A stretch of 64,000 nt of DNA from Rickettsiaceae bacterium H1 (GCA_018101195.1 JACDQH010000001.1:186335-250334); one strand, 5' to 3'. Positions 17,043 to 26,231 are shown, counted from the stretch's first letter. Program-made: numbers and translations. Notes: generated from the sequence alone by a model not told the origin.

Positions 17043-17825
17043 TTATCCGAATAATGAACTTTTTTTATTTTTTATGTAGTGGTAGGGAATATTTTTATTG
17101 CTTAAACATACCGTGTCATCGCCATTTCTCAAAGTGAATTTTGCAGCGGCTCGTTCTATTATCATGTAATCACCCCGGACACGGAAATTTACCAAGGATT
17201 CGTACCCTTTGGAATCGACTAAAAATACCGCTGGTAATTCCCCATTTGCATTGTTGAATTGCAGATAAGTAAATTTGCCGTTATCGAATGCTCTAATTGG
17301 TTTTATGTAATCCGAACCGCTTACCCTGTAATTAAAATTTAAATTAGTAGCATTTTCGATATCGGGTATTTCCGAATCGTCACCTATTGTTTCGTCCCTA
17401 TTTACAATTATTATATTATCCTCAGGATAGCTGAACCTGACTTCGTGAGCTATTTCTGGGTCATCAATTCCTTCGGCTTCTTTTGCAAAAAGTTTAAAGT
17501 GATAAGTTCTTTTATTAGTCGTTATGGAGGCATTGGTATCGGCATTGTCTTCTATAGGTTTGATATACAACTTGTTGCCTTGGGGATCTAACTGCCAACC
17601 GGTTGAAACTCCCATTGACACGGTGCTTATTGTCTCGTCGTTGTCGAAAATGATACTTGATTGATAGCCGTAAAACCCTACGTATTTATGAATGTTGTCC
17701 TTATCATAATTCATCGATTTGATATGCGGACTTTTTGCCGAGGATTGCATTAATTGCTCATCTGCATTAACTCTGGAGCTAAATAAAATTAATAATAAGA
17801 AAAGAAATTTCATTTTATTTTCCAT
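17043..17825 (-). CDS. virB9: Type IV secretion protein VirB9
   Basis: The 260-residue protein has a signal peptide (MKFLFLLLILFSSRVNA). It then shows the VirB9/CagX organisation: an N-terminal beta domain with STGWQLDPQGNKLYIKP, a central TYHFKLFAKE strand, and a C-terminal domain with FTYLQFNNANGELPAVFLVDSKG and RVRGDYMIIERAAAKFTLRNGDD. VirB9 forms the outer-membrane core complex with VirB7 and VirB10. Its start overlaps the end of virB8 by 11 bp. Rickettsiales commonly carry more than one virB8-virB9 set; whether this is the main or a second copy cannot be decided from the window. No virB10 or virB11 follows, and the next gene is the HAD protein. Confidence 0.9.
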   Translation of the reverse strand: MENKMKFLFLLLILFSSRVNADEQLMQSSAKSPHIKSMNYDKDNIHKYVGFYGYQSSIIFDNDETISTVSMGVSTGWQLDPQGNKLYIKPIEDNADTNASITTNKRTYHFKLFAKEAEGIDDPEIAHEVRFSYPEDNIIIVNRDETIGDDSEIPDIENATNLNFNYRVSGSDYIKPIRAFDNGKFTYLQFNNANGELPAVFLVDSKGYESLVNFRVRGDYMIIERAAAKFTLRNGDDTVCLSNKNIPYHYIKNKKSSLFG

Positions 17826-18498
17826 ATGATACTACCCTGAATTCTAGCAAAACTAATTTTAAAACACTCGATACTATGTTGGATAAAGTGAACCTTAACA
17901 TAATGCTATGCTGTTTTTTAGTATGAGTTATGTTATCGTAAGTAATGAATTGTACTTTGGCATTACTGCTACCCGTACCATAAATTTCTACGTTCAACAC
18001 GTCTACGTTTAATTTTCCTTCTTTTTTATATTTTAACAAAGGACTGTCAGGATTTTGAGTGATATCCAACTGGTTAAGAAAAGCATCGTATACTAGACGT
18101 GACGAATTAGCCTTAATATAGGATTTTTGTTGCTCGATGTTGTTATAGTCGTATTTTTCGTGTGTTTTCACATAATTTGTTACCAAATATTTTGCTAATG
18201 CTACTTGCGGATCGACATTTTTAGAATCGGTCAGTTTTTTGATAACATGTAAATCGTCGCTGTTTCCGTCCACATACATTACGAAAGGAACTGATTTTGA
18301 CAAAGGAAAAAACGTATTAACTGCGAAGACATGTATGGCGAATATAATTGCAGAGATTATTGCCAGGACTATCAGCCACATTTTTTCAATCGAAGGTTTT
18401 AAATATTTATCGGCATACCAGTCCCATGCTTCGGTAAAGTAACGGCTGTCATTTAGCAATGTTTGAAGTTTTTTTTCTCCAGCTTCCATAATACTCAA
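17815..18498 (-). CDS. virB8: Type IV secretion protein VirB8
   Basis: The 227-residue inner-membrane protein has a cytoplasmic N-terminus ending in SRYFTEAWDWYADKYLKPS. One membrane helix follows at about residues 41-63 (LIVLAIISAIIFAIHVFAV), then a periplasmic NTF2-like domain with VPFVMYVDGNSDD and VTNYVKTHEKYDY. This is the standard VirB8 layout, and the length is normal. VirB8 nucleates assembly of the T4SS channel. It is the first gene of the virB8-virB9-HAD group and is divergent from grpE across a 111-bp intergenic region that should hold both promoters. Confidence 0.92.
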   Translation of the reverse strand: MSIMEAGEKKLQTLLNDSRYFTEAWDWYADKYLKPSIEKMWLIVLAIISAIIFAIHVFAVNTFFPLSKSVPFVMYVDGNSDDLHVIKKLTDSKNVDPQVALAKYLVTNYVKTHEKYDYNNIEQQKSYIKANSSRLVYDAFLNQLDITQNPDSPLLKYKKEGKLNVDVLNVEIYGTGSSNAKVQFITYDNITHTKKQHSIMLRFTLSNIVSSVLKLVLLEFRVVSYGK

Positions 18499-18546
18499 GC
18501 TATATACGCAGAATAAAATTTAACTTAATACTATTACTTATTAATT

Positions 18547-18570
18547 AAAGTGTAGAATAAAGTGTAGAAA
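18547..18570. repeat. Two 12-bp direct repeats in the virB8/grpE intergenic region
   Basis: AAAGTGTAGAAT is followed at once by AAAGTGTAGAAA. The pair lies about 50 bp upstream of the virB8 start and 40 bp upstream of grpE. One-turn spacing (12 bp) is compatible with adjacent protein-binding sites on the same DNA face, but it may be a chance duplication. Confidence 0.35.
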
Positions 18571-18609
18571 TTTGCAATTCCGTATAATTAATTTTATTAT
18601 GTATAAAAA

Positions 18610-19215
18610 ATGTTAAATTATAACAAAATGAGCGATCTTAAGAAAAGTCAGAGTGTTAAAAAGCTAAAAGAGATATTAAAAAAAGGAAAAAATAACGATA
18701 GCGAAACGGTAAATAGTGTTAATCAAGATTTAGACAATGATAAAATAAAAAAAACATATGAAGAAAACAGGAAGCTTAGTGAAGAAAAGGAAGATTTAAA
18801 GAAAAAGCTATTAACCGCATTGGCAGATAAAGAAAATTTAAAAAAAACAATGTCTAAAGACGTAGAAAATGCACGTGAATATGGCTTTAGCAGGTTTGCC
18901 GAACAAATTGTCGATTCGCTCGATTCGTTGGAAAGAACCATAAAGAGTATTGGTAATTTTGATGATAATCAATTGATGAAGGATGTCGTAGACGGAGTGA
19001 AAATGACGGTAAAAAATATAGAAAATGTGCTAAAAAATAACGGCATTGAAAAAATTATGCCTTTAGGTCGAAAATTCGATCATAATTACCATCAAGCCGT
19101 TAAAACCGTGAAAAGTCAATCGAACGAAAAAGGTACGGTAAAAGAAGTGCTCCAATGCGGCTATAAAATGAAAGACAGAGTATTGAGGCCGGCGATGGTA
19201 ACAGTATGTAAATAA
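18610..19215 (+). CDS. grpE: GrpE nucleotide exchange factor
   Basis: GrpE releases ADP from DnaK. The 201-residue protein has the long N-terminal coiled coil (YEENRKLSEEKEDLKKKLLTALADKENLKK, about 50-80) and the family core ARE..FSRFAEQIVDSLDSLERT. The C-terminal beta domain contains FDHNYHQAV and VLQCGYKMKDRVLRPAMVTV. A second ATG at 18628 (MSDLKK) is an equally plausible start; the unconserved N-terminus does not decide it. The stop is 1 bp before the trpS ATG, so the two genes are coupled. No heat-shock element was recognised upstream. Confidence 0.94.
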   Translation: MLNYNKMSDLKKSQSVKKLKEILKKGKNNDSETVNSVNQDLDNDKIKKTYEENRKLSEEKEDLKKKLLTALADKENLKKTMSKDVENAREYGFSRFAEQIVDSLDSLERTIKSIGNFDDNQLMKDVVDGVKMTVKNIENVLKNNGIEKIMPLGRKFDHNYHQAVKTVKSQSNEKGTVKEVLQCGYKMKDRVLRPAMVTVCK

Positions 19216-19216
19216 T

Positions 19217-20197
19217 ATGTTTTCTGGATTACAGCCTACCGGTAATCTTCACTTAGGCAATTATTTGGGTGCTATAAAAAATTGGGTCGAGCTACAAGAA
19301 AGATTTCAGCCTTCGATATTTTGCGTGGTCGATTTGCATGCGATTACGGTTCCGCAAAATCCCGAAATGTTGAAAAAATCCATTATCGATACTGTTGCTG
19401 CTTATATTGCATGCGGTATCGATGTCGATAAGAGTATGGTTTTTGTTCAATCTTCGGTAGCGGAGCATCTTAAATTAAGTTGGTTATTAGGCTGCTTAAC
19501 GCCTATGGGTCGGATGAACCGAATGACTCAATTTAAGGATAAAACGAAAAAAAATAGGTCTTTGGCTTCGTTAGGGCTGTATAGTTATCCCGTGTTAATG
19601 GCGGCCGACATTTTGTTATATAAATCGACTTACGTACCTGTAGGTCATGATCAAATGCAGCATATAGAGTTAACTCGCGATATAGCAAATTCGTTTAATT
19701 CGCTATATTCGGTTGATTATTTTCCGTTACCTGAAGCTGTTTCTCCGGAACTTAATTCTCGTGTTATGAGTTTAAAGGACGGAAATGCCAAGATGAGTAA
19801 ATCCGATCCTGCAGATTATTCGCGAATTAATTTGTTTGATGAACCGGATGTAATTAAAAAGAAAATAGCAAAAGCTAAAACCGATTCCATTTCGGGTTTT
19901 GACTTAGATGAATTGGAAGATAGGCCCGAAGCACGGAATTTAATCGAAATATATTCTAATTTAAGCGGTAAAAGTGTTGAATCGGTGTGTAACGAAAATA
20001 ATAACTTTACCATTTTAAAAAGTCGTTTAACAGATTTAATAATTTTATTATTAAAAGAAATACAGGAGAAGTTTAAACAATTACAGGAAGATCGAGGATA
20101 TATAGATCAAGTGTTGAAAAACGGCAGGAAAAGAGCGCAGAAAATAGCTTATTTAAATTTTGAAGAAATAAAAAATATAACTGGAATATATAATTAA
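19217..20197 (+). CDS. trpS: Tryptophanyl-tRNA synthetase
   Basis: This class I aminoacyl-tRNA synthetase of 326 residues charges tRNA-Trp. It starts directly at FSGLQPTGNLHLGNYLGA, which holds the HIGH-type motif. The KMSKS loop is KMSKSDP at about 194-200. DLHAIT, the PVLMAADILLY tryptophan-site segment and VGHDQMQHIELTRDIA are all conserved. The N-terminus is a few residues shorter than in many homologues because the ATG follows the grpE stop by one base. Nothing unusual is seen in the catalytic residues. Confidence 0.95.
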   Translation: MFSGLQPTGNLHLGNYLGAIKNWVELQERFQPSIFCVVDLHAITVPQNPEMLKKSIIDTVAAYIACGIDVDKSMVFVQSSVAEHLKLSWLLGCLTPMGRMNRMTQFKDKTKKNRSLASLGLYSYPVLMAADILLYKSTYVPVGHDQMQHIELTRDIANSFNSLYSVDYFPLPEAVSPELNSRVMSLKDGNAKMSKSDPADYSRINLFDEPDVIKKKIAKAKTDSISGFDLDELEDRPEARNLIEIYSNLSGKSVESVCNENNNFTILKSRLTDLIILLLKEIQEKFKQLQEDRGYIDQVLKNGRKRAQKIAYLNFEEIKNITGIYN

Positions 20198-20524
20198 AAA
20201 AAACTATTTTATTAATTAATAGATAATTTAGTATATTTTTTCATCCCCATAATTATTGGATATTTCAAATTATTTTGATTTTAAGTAGGTTATAAGGACA
20301 TAAAAAGTAGTTTTTGTAAAATAATACGGTTTTCAATTTAAATTGTTTTTTCTTTTTATTCATATCTTGATTATCGACATAACACTCGTCAAATTAATAT
20401 TATTATCGGTATAATTATTCCTTAGGTGTAAGCCAATTTAATAAAAATATTACTATTAAATTGACTATATCTTTAATATTATAATATAATATATTAATCA
20501 TAATTTTATGTAAAGAGGTATAAT
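20198..20524. other. Intergenic region with no recognised gene
   Basis: These 327 bases between trpS and the small HTH gene are extremely AT-rich. No open frame, RNA gene or toxin gene partner for the downstream antitoxin-like protein was found on either strand. An AGAGG ribosome site (20515-20519) precedes the next gene, so its promoter is presumably here. Confidence 0.5.
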
Positions 20525-20794
20525 ATGAGCATTAAAGTATCTTTGGATAACTATAGGACTATAATAGATATACAAGATATAGAGAAAGTACGGAGTATAT
20601 TTTTAAATATAATTACTGATAGCATTAATAGCAAAAAGCTAAATCAGAAAAACGCTGCTAAATTTTTAGGTATAGATCAACCTAAAATTTCTCATATTAA
20701 AAACGGAAAGATATCGGGTTTTTCTTTGGAAAGGTTGTTAAAATTTCTTAGAGTTTTGGAATATGAAATTAATATATGTATAAATAGAAAATAA
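20525..20794 (+). CDS. Small XRE-type helix-turn-helix protein (antitoxin-like)
   Basis: The 89-residue protein has a helix-turn-helix at about 37-75: LNQKNAAKFLGIDQPKISHIKNGKISGFSLERLLKFL in three segments. The layout matches the HigA-like/COG5606 group of XRE regulators that usually pair with RelE/HigB-type toxins. No toxin gene is adjacent: upstream is 327 bp without genes and downstream is rpoZ. It may be an orphan antitoxin or a stand-alone repressor. An AGAGG ribosome site precedes the ATG. Confidence 0.75.
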   Translation: MSIKVSLDNYRTIIDIQDIEKVRSIFLNIITDSINSKKLNQKNAAKFLGIDQPKISHIKNGKISGFSLERLLKFLRVLEYEINICINRK

Positions 20795-20848
20795 TTTTTG
20801 TATAATAAGAAAAATTTGTTATAGTGAATTTTTATTATCATAACTAAA

Positions 20849-21202
20849 GTGAAACAATCTGTTATTGAAGCCCGTAAAAAAGCTGTAAGAAATAGATTTG
20901 AATTAGTTGTGTTGGTTAGTCAAAGAGCAAGAGATCTTAATGTGGGTTCAAAGCCTTTATTAAATAAATTCTCTAACGATGATAAAAGTATTATTCTTGC
21001 CCTAGAAGAGATGTCAACTAACTTATTCAATCCGGAAGAATTGCGTAGATTAGTCATTAGAAGGCATAAAATCAATACTATTGATTTTGGTTACACCACT
21101 GATTCTTTTGTTGATAAGCAAGGGCTTAATCAGTTTGACAATATTAAGGATGCAAAAAGCGACATATTCTTTGGCGATGATGATGTAGAGAGTCAAGATT
21201 AG
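20849..21202 (+). CDS. rpoZ: RNA polymerase omega subunit
   Basis: The 117-residue protein starts at GTG (20849). It contains the omega core: ARKKAVRNRFELVVLVSQRARDLNVGSKPL, DDKSIILALEEMS and an acidic C-terminal tail. This fits RpoZ, which helps assemble beta-prime into RNA polymerase. The C-terminal ~45 residues are variable in the family. It lies 54 bp after the HTH gene. The match is clear over the first 70 residues. Confidence 0.85.
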   Translation: MKQSVIEARKKAVRNRFELVVLVSQRARDLNVGSKPLLNKFSNDDKSIILALEEMSTNLFNPEELRRLVIRRHKINTIDFGYTTDSFVDKQGLNQFDNIKDAKSDIFFGDDDVESQD

Positions 21203-21260
21203 TATACATTTAACGAAGTGGTAATATTTTTTTACGCAAGGTAATAAAGAATTTAATTTA

Positions 21261-21779
21261 ATGCTTCTCTATCGGCTTTTGATGTTTTCTATGATTATAG
21301 AAAACTTAGCTAAGCTTTTACCTCGAATTTTATTACTTATAGTTTATGCGATATCAGTAGCCTTTTTAATCTCGTTGTTTAATGATGATGGTAATTTGTC
21401 GATAAAGTATTCCTTCTATCATCCTATAAAGACCCTGCAATATTTATACCAATATATGAAATGGTGGGTAACGAATAAGGATAATTTAAGTTTTTCTGAA
21501 ACATTTTGGGTTATTACTTCTTTTATAATACCGTATGGCTTATTTATTATATCTAGGTTGGTATTACGTAGTATTTCAACCATTTTTTTGTTATGGGTAA
21601 AAAAGATTTGTTTAAAGTTCAGGAGGAAATTTAGTAAAAAACAATCAAGTCAAGAATATGTTCATCATGCTAATGCATACAAACAAGACTTAAATGCTAT
21701 TAAATATCAAATGATGAAAGCTGCCGAACATAGAATTGACGAGCATATAAAAAAGATATCCAATAACTCGAAGAAATAA
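21261..21779 (+). CDS. Hypothetical membrane protein
   Basis: I do not recognise this 172-residue protein. It has a hydrophobic N-terminal segment (LLPRILLLIVYAISVAFLISLF, about 18-39) and a second near 84-105 (VITSFIIPYGLFIISRLVL). A third, weaker hydrophobic stretch carries IFLLWV. The C-terminal 60 residues are basic and hydrophilic and probably cytoplasmic. A later ATG at 21285 is also possible. It lies 58 bp after rpoZ and converges with secB, with 2 bp between stops, which supports its being a real gene. Confidence 0.6.
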   Translation: MLLYRLLMFSMIIENLAKLLPRILLLIVYAISVAFLISLFNDDGNLSIKYSFYHPIKTLQYLYQYMKWWVTNKDNLSFSETFWVITSFIIPYGLFIISRLVLRSISTIFLLWVKKICLKFRRKFSKKQSSQEYVHHANAYKQDLNAIKYQMMKAAEHRIDEHIKKISNNSKK

Positions 21780-21781
21780 CA

Positions 21782-22258
21782 CTATTGTTTTTTGTTTTGC
21801 TTTTCAAATTGTCCGGCAAAATCAATTGGGTCTACCATTAGCGGGGGAAAACTACAATCGCCTGTAGATGTTGCAATTATTCTGCGTAAAAACGGGAATA
21901 ATGTGTTCGGTGCGTATATGAATAACAACCTTTTTTCTTTATCGTCGTCAACCTTACCTTCGATTGAAAATACTCCTGCGTATTTAGCCTCAAGTATAAA
22001 CAAAGTATGTTCCTTACTTTCTTTATCTTTGACTATCGATTTGATATTAACATGTAAAGTTACTTCGTAGGAAGAAATATTACTTTCTTTGTTAGTATTG
22101 AGTCTGGCGACCGATATGTCGTAATTTACATCTATACTTGGAGGAGAAGAATTTTCAAGTGTAAATATACCGGGAGCGTTGACATTTTCTATCGATAAAT
22201 CTTTCAAATATTGAACGCCAATTTTTATTTTTATGTCCTCTTTACCTTGACTGGTCAT
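21782..22258 (-). CDS. secB: Protein-export chaperone SecB
   Basis: SecB holds precursor proteins unfolded and passes them to SecA. The 158-residue protein shows the family pattern IGVQYLKDLSIENVNAP, the strand EVTLHVNIKSIVKDKESKEHTLFILEAKYAGVF, and the C-terminal LFPFLRRIIATSTGDCSFPPLMVDPIDFAGQF. All are strongly conserved in alphaproteobacterial SecB. It is divergent from the Tim44-like gene across 89 bp, where both promoters should lie. Confidence 0.93.
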   Translation of the reverse strand: MTSQGKEDIKIKIGVQYLKDLSIENVNAPGIFTLENSSPPSIDVNYDISVARLNTNKESNISSYEVTLHVNIKSIVKDKESKEHTLFILEAKYAGVFSIEGKVDDDKEKRLLFIYAPNTLFPFLRRIIATSTGDCSFPPLMVDPIDFAGQFEKQNKKQ

Positions 22259-22347
22259 ATGTAAATCCTCATACTGAAACTTTAGTTAGTTAATATATAC
22301 TATACGTTAAAATAATATAATAATTAATGCAACTTTAGGAGTTTTTT

Positions 22348-22944
22348 ATGTTAGAATTGGCTGTATACGCAGTAATAGCAACTTTTATTATATCAAAATT
22401 ATATAGTACGTTAGGAAAATCATCAGGTGTTGTTACAAATGTTCAGATAAAAGTTGTAGAAAATCAAGAAGAAAAAGATGACGAATCAGTAAATTATCCT
22501 CAGTTTAAATCTGTTATTGAAAGTATACTGAAGAAAGACAGTAATTTTTCACTTTCGGCATTCATGCAGGGTGCTGAAAAGGCCTTTGAGATTATTATTG
22601 ATGGTATTAATAAGAATGACATTAAAAATTTAGAACATTTACTAAGCAAGGATTTATATCGAAAGCTAAAACAAAAAATAGACAATAGGGTGAAAAGGAA
22701 TGAGTTTCGTCAAATTACTATAATTTCAATTAAATCCAAGGAAGTCCAAACGGTAGAGTTAGTGAAAAATAATGTTAACATTACTATTAAGTTTGTTTCG
22801 GAGAAGACTGAATTAGTAAGAATGGTTGAAACGAATGAAATAATACAAGGTGATCCTTTGGTAACTCAACTGGCAGAAGATATTTGGTCCTTTACTCGTA
22901 ACGTAAGATCTGGTAGTGCAAAATGGTTGTTGACTGCTGTATAA
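22348..22944 (+). CDS. Tim44-like domain protein (TimA)
   Basis: The 198-residue protein has one N-terminal membrane helix (LAVYAVIATFIISKLY), a short charged linker and a Tim44-like domain from about residue 55. Family landmarks are the FSLSAFMQGAEKAFEIIIDGINKNDIKNLEHLLSKDLY region and the end WSFTRNVRSGSAKWLLTAV. It is the alphaproteobacterial relative of mitochondrial Tim44, and an inner-membrane role is presumed. A GGAG ribosome site precedes the ATG. The last 22 bases overlap trmB. The neighbour SecB is divergent. Confidence 0.88.
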   Translation: MLELAVYAVIATFIISKLYSTLGKSSGVVTNVQIKVVENQEEKDDESVNYPQFKSVIESILKKDSNFSLSAFMQGAEKAFEIIIDGINKNDIKNLEHLLSKDLYRKLKQKIDNRVKRNEFRQITIISIKSKEVQTVELVKNNVNITIKFVSEKTELVRMVETNEIIQGDPLVTQLAEDIWSFTRNVRSGSAKWLLTAV

Positions 22945-23540
22945 ATAAAAGTAAGTGGTTGACGTCTTTCGGTAGAAGAAAGGGAAAGAATTTTAAACAG
23001 AGTTCGCTGCACAGTCTTGAAGATTATGTGGTAGTTAGCCCTAAAAAGGGCTTTCACTTGGAAATGGGTTTTGGTTATGGAGAACACATATTATATAAGG
23101 CAATATCCAACCCAAATATACAATATGTTGGTTGCGAGGTGTACTTAAACGGTATTGGTAAATTATTGAGTGGGATTCGTGATAATTCAATTGAAAATAT
23201 CTCGATATGGCATGGTGACGTAAGAGTTTTTTTAGAAAAGTTGCCGAAAGAAAATATTGGGAAATCATATATATTATTTCCTGATCCTTGGCCCAAACGA
23301 AGAACAAATAAAAGAAGATTAATAAGCAATGAATTTTTATCCTTGTTAATAGATAAAATGGAAAAAAACAGCCAGATTGTTATTGCTACGGATAATCTCG
23401 ATTATGCTAATCGAATAGAGAAAGTAATATTAAGTACGAATTTAAATTATAGTAAAGATAAGCCTGATTGTATAGGCATTAACACTCGATATCACCAAAA
23501 ATCCGTTACACCGATAAATTGGTTTCAATGTAAAGTATAA
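22923..23540 (+). CDS. trmB: tRNA (guanine-N7)-methyltransferase
   Basis: TrmB methylates G46 of tRNAs using S-adenosylmethionine. The 205-residue protein has SFGRRKGK near the start, the SAM motif LEMGFGYGEHIL, and the family-specific YILFPDPWPKRRTNKRRL loop that holds the catalytic aspartate. The ATG overlaps the end of the Tim44-like gene by 22 bp; homology begins around residue 14, so a slightly later non-ATG start is possible. The C-terminus TRYHQKSVTPINWF is typical of the family. Confidence 0.93.
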   Translation: MVVDCCINKSKWLTSFGRRKGKNFKQSSLHSLEDYVVVSPKKGFHLEMGFGYGEHILYKAISNPNIQYVGCEVYLNGIGKLLSGIRDNSIENISIWHGDVRVFLEKLPKENIGKSYILFPDPWPKRRTNKRRLISNEFLSLLIDKMEKNSQIVIATDNLDYANRIEKVILSTNLNYSKDKPDCIGINTRYHQKSVTPINWFQCKV

Positions 23541-23607
23541 GGCAATATCTTTTCCTTGATTTTGAGTGTAAGTTATAAAGAGAGGAAAATAAATATTTTT
23601 TATCGGT

Positions 23608-23826
23608 ATGAATGATCAAATAGATAGAGCTTTTGATGAATTGGAAGATAAAATTAATTTATATTTTGAAAAAAACGGATCGGTAACTTCCACTCACGAA
23701 TTACAAGATAAACTAAACCGAAAAGAAAAGGAGTGTAAGGAATTGAAAAAAACGTTATTGGAAATTACCGAAAAATTACGTAACACTATATCAATGATGA
23801 AAACTATGTTTAATGATGCCAGTTAA
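23608..23826 (+). CDS. Small coiled-coil protein upstream of ZapA
   Basis: The 72-residue hydrophilic protein is almost all alpha-helical coiled coil (ELQDKLNRKEKECKELKKTLLEITEKL). Small coiled-coil proteins in this position (DUF4164-like) are common just before zapA in alphaproteobacteria. It overlaps zapA by 14 bp, so the two are coupled and probably act together at the divisome. No catalytic motif is present. The assignment rests mainly on context. Confidence 0.65.
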   Translation: MNDQIDRAFDELEDKINLYFEKNGSVTSTHELQDKLNRKEKECKELKKTLLEITEKLRNTISMMKTMFNDAS

Positions 23827-24103
23827 AGAGATTAACATTAATAACAGTTATTATAAAGTCGTATGTAAAGAAGGACAAGAACAAGATTTAGACTTGCTTG
23901 CAGATAAATTAAATAGCAGGATAAAAAAACTAAAACAAGTTTTTCAAGGGAAGTATTCCGAATTAACATTACTAGTTTTAATCGCATTAGACCTTGAAGA
24001 TCGATTAGCTGAAAAAGAGAAAGAATTTAATAATATCATGTCTTATACGAACAAGAGAATTAATAAGATAACTAAAATTTTTGATCTTTCTATAAAAAAA
24101 TGA
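23813..24103 (+). CDS. zapA: Cell division protein ZapA
   Basis: ZapA cross-links FtsZ filaments at the division ring. The 96-residue protein has the ZapA head (EININNSYYKVVCKEGQEQDLDLLADKLNSRI) followed by a helical C-terminal dimerisation segment (LTLLVLIALDLEDRLAEKEKE). Length and pattern match the family. It is the second gene of a pair with the coiled-coil protein. In many alphaproteobacteria the 6S RNA gene follows zapA, but only about 108 bp separate it from a tRNA here and no 6S fold is apparent. Confidence 0.86.
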   Translation: MMPVKEININNSYYKVVCKEGQEQDLDLLADKLNSRIKKLKQVFQGKYSELTLLVLIALDLEDRLAEKEKEFNNIMSYTNKRINKITKIFDLSIKK

Positions 24104-24211
24104 TTTATTTATTATCAAGTATTTGGTTGTTGTTTTGTCTATTTATGCTGTCGGCATTCAAGTTGAAGTTACCTTTACATAGTAGATAATATTAGATATA
24201 AATTACACTGC

Positions 24212-24293
24212 GCGGATGTGGCGGAATTGGTAGACGCGCTAGGTTTAGGTCCTAGTGGGGTAGCTCGTGGGGGTTCAAGTCCCTCCATCCGTA
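24212..24293 (+). tRNA. tRNA-Leu (anticodon TAG)
   Basis: The sequence starts GCGGATGTGGCGGAATTGGTAG, characteristic of leucine tRNAs. The anticodon loop TTTAGGT gives anticodon TAG, and a class II variable arm is followed by GGTTCAAGTCC. The acceptor strand CATCCGT pairs with the 5' GCGGATG through one terminal G-U, followed by discriminator A. The 3' CCA is not encoded, unlike in the other tRNA-Leu of the window. Confidence 0.95.
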
Positions 24294-24319
24294 GGTCGTT
24301 AATTAAGTTTTAGGTTGTA

Positions 24320-25597
24320 ATGTCGTCGAGTATTAATCACAAAGAAATAATAAGGAATAAATTAAAAAGGAAATATGAATTTACGGTAGCAAGACAATAC
24401 TTGAGTGACAAAATAGAGCAAGAGTTGATATCTCAACAAAAAACCTTCAGCACGCCTGGGTTTAGAAGAGGGAAAGTTCCTTTGAACATATTAAAAATGC
24501 ATAAAGAAAAGGATGTAACCAATGCCGTAATTAGTCAGGAAATACAAACTATTTCGCAAAATTTTTTCGAAGAAAACAAACTGAAACCGATTGATTCGCC
24601 GAATATTACCGATGTTAATTTTGACAATGATTTAAAGTATGGGATATTGGTTGAATTGCAGCCTGAAGTTCCTTTGGTTGAGATTGAAAAGTTAGATATA
24701 AAAAAAGAAAGTGTTTCACTTTGTAAAAGTGATCTCGATAAGTATATAAAAAGTGTCTTAAAAGACTGTTTTGACTTAATCGATCCGCCTAAAAGTCATA
24801 AAATACAAGATGGCGATGTAGTTTATATTGATTTTGTTGGTAAAATTGACAATAAAGTTTTTGAGGGCGGCACCGGGAAAGATTTTATGATAACAGTAGG
24901 GTCTAATATGGTGTTAGCCGAAGTGGAAAAAGGTTTGATAGGTTGCTTATCTGAAGAAGAATTAACAATTAATGCTACTTTTCCGGAAGATTATCCAATG
25001 AAAAAGTTAGTTAATAAACAGGCCGAGTTTTCTATCAAAATAAAAAGAATCAAAGTAAAGAAACAGATTACTGATAATAATGAAGTAATAAAACATTTTA
25101 ACTGTAAAACCAAAGACGAATTTATAGAAAAAGCGAAAAAAGATCTGCAAAAAAAGTGTGACTTCATGATAGAAATGATAGCTAAAAAAGATATTTTCAA
25201 TTACATAGAAAAAAAATTCGTTTTTGATGTTCCGGAAACTACGGTAAATGCCGAAGCGAAAAAAATATCTTCGGACGCTAAAAATAAAAGTGAAATTATG
25301 TCACAAGCGGAAAAAAGAGTCAGGTTAGGTTTTATTTTGATGAAGATAGCGGAAGAAAAATCCATTAATGTTACGGAAGAGGATATATCTAATGCACTGA
25401 TAGCAAAAGCACAGGGAGATACGAAAAATATGCAGTACATAATTGACGTTTATAAAAAAAACACGCAAGCTTCGATTGCTCTTAAAGGTGAAATTTTAGA
25501 ACAAAAAGTAGCAAAATTTGTTGTAAATTCGTTATCGACAAACGATGACATTACCATAGCGGAATTAGAAAAAAAATTTAAAAAGTTAGAAGGATAA
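24320..25597 (+). CDS. tig: Trigger factor
   Basis: This ribosome-associated chaperone and prolyl isomerase has 425 residues. The N-terminal ribosome-binding domain carries [17 protein letters not shown], the signature loop, at about 42-58. A FKBP-type PPIase domain follows at about 150-245 ([28 protein letters not shown]), then the helical chaperone arms. It precedes clpP and clpX by 4 bp, the conserved tig-clpP-clpX order, and these genes are surely cotranscribed. Nothing is missing compared with the family. Confidence 0.95.
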   Translation: MSSSINHKEIIRNKLKRKYEFTVARQYLSDKIEQELISQQKTFSTPGFRRGKVPLNILKMHKEKDVTNAVISQEIQTISQNFFEENKLKPIDSPNITDVNFDNDLKYGILVELQPEVPLVEIEKLDIKKESVSLCKSDLDKYIKSVLKDCFDLIDPPKSHKIQDGDVVYIDFVGKIDNKVFEGGTGKDFMITVGSNMVLAEVEKGLIGCLSEEELTINATFPEDYPMKKLVNKQAEFSIKIKRIKVKKQITDNNEVIKHFNCKTKDEFIEKAKKDLQKKCDFMIEMIAKKDIFNYIEKKFVFDVPETTVNAEAKKISSDAKNKSEIMSQAEKRVRLGFILMKIAEEKSINVTEEDISNALIAKAQGDTKNMQYIIDVYKKNTQASIALKGEILEQKVAKFVVNSLSTNDDITIAELEKKFKKLEG

Positions 25598-25601
25598 TAT
25601 T

Positions 25602-26231
25602 ATGAGTACACAATTTATGAATTTGGTTCCAATGGTGGTTGATCAAACCAGTCGAGGTGAACGAGCATACGATATATATTCGAGGTTATTAAAGGAAAGA
25701 ATAATTTTTTTAACTGGTCAAATTGAAGATAATATGGCCAGTATTGTTATTGCACAGTTATTATTTTTGGAAGCTGACAATCCTGAGAAAGATATATACA
25801 TGTACATTAATTCTCCGGGAGGAGTAGTGACTTCTGGGCTATCGATATACGATACTATGCAATACGTTCGACCGAGTGTTGCAACTGTTTGTGTAGGCCA
25901 AGCGGCTTCTGCCGCATCATTATTACTTGCGTCGGGGAAAGCTGGAATGAGATATGCTTTGCCAAATGCCAGGGTTATGATTCATCAACCTTCTGGAGGG
26001 TGTCAAGGCCAGGCTACCGATATGGAAATACAAGTTAATGAAATAATTAAAATTAAGAAAAAAATTAACGATATATATAAAAAGCATACGAAACAAACTC
26101 TTAAGAAAATAGAAGAGAATATGGAAAGAGACTTTTTTATGTCAGCAGAAGAGGCTAAATCGTTTGGTATAGTAGATAAAGTAATAGAAAAGCATAACGT
26201 CAAGAAAGAAAAAAAAGATCGGGATGAGTAA
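25602..26231 (+). CDS. clpP: ATP-dependent Clp protease proteolytic subunit
   Basis: The 209-residue serine peptidase has catalytic Ser103 in [15 protein letters not shown] and His128 in MIHQPSG. The third residue of the triad is in the C-terminal helical region ([17 protein letters not shown]). The N-terminus [23 protein letters not shown] is standard and includes the processed propeptide. It overlaps clpX by 8 bp. ClpP assembles as a double heptamer fed by ClpX. Confidence 0.96.
   Translation: MSTQFMNLVPMVVDQTSRGERAYDIYSRLLKERIIFLTGQIEDNMASIVIAQLLFLEADNPEKDIYMYINSPGGVVTSGLSIYDTMQYVRPSVATVCVGQAASAASLLLASGKAGMRYALPNARVMIHQPSGGCQGQATDMEIQVNEIIKIKKKINDIYKKHTKQTLKKIEENMERDFFMSAEEAKSFGIVDKVIEKHNVKKEKKDRDE

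Noticed and set aside
24104..24211. A 6S RNA gene after zapA, as is usual in alphaproteobacteria
   Set aside because: Only about 108 bp are available before tRNA-Leu and no long 6S-like hairpin is visible.
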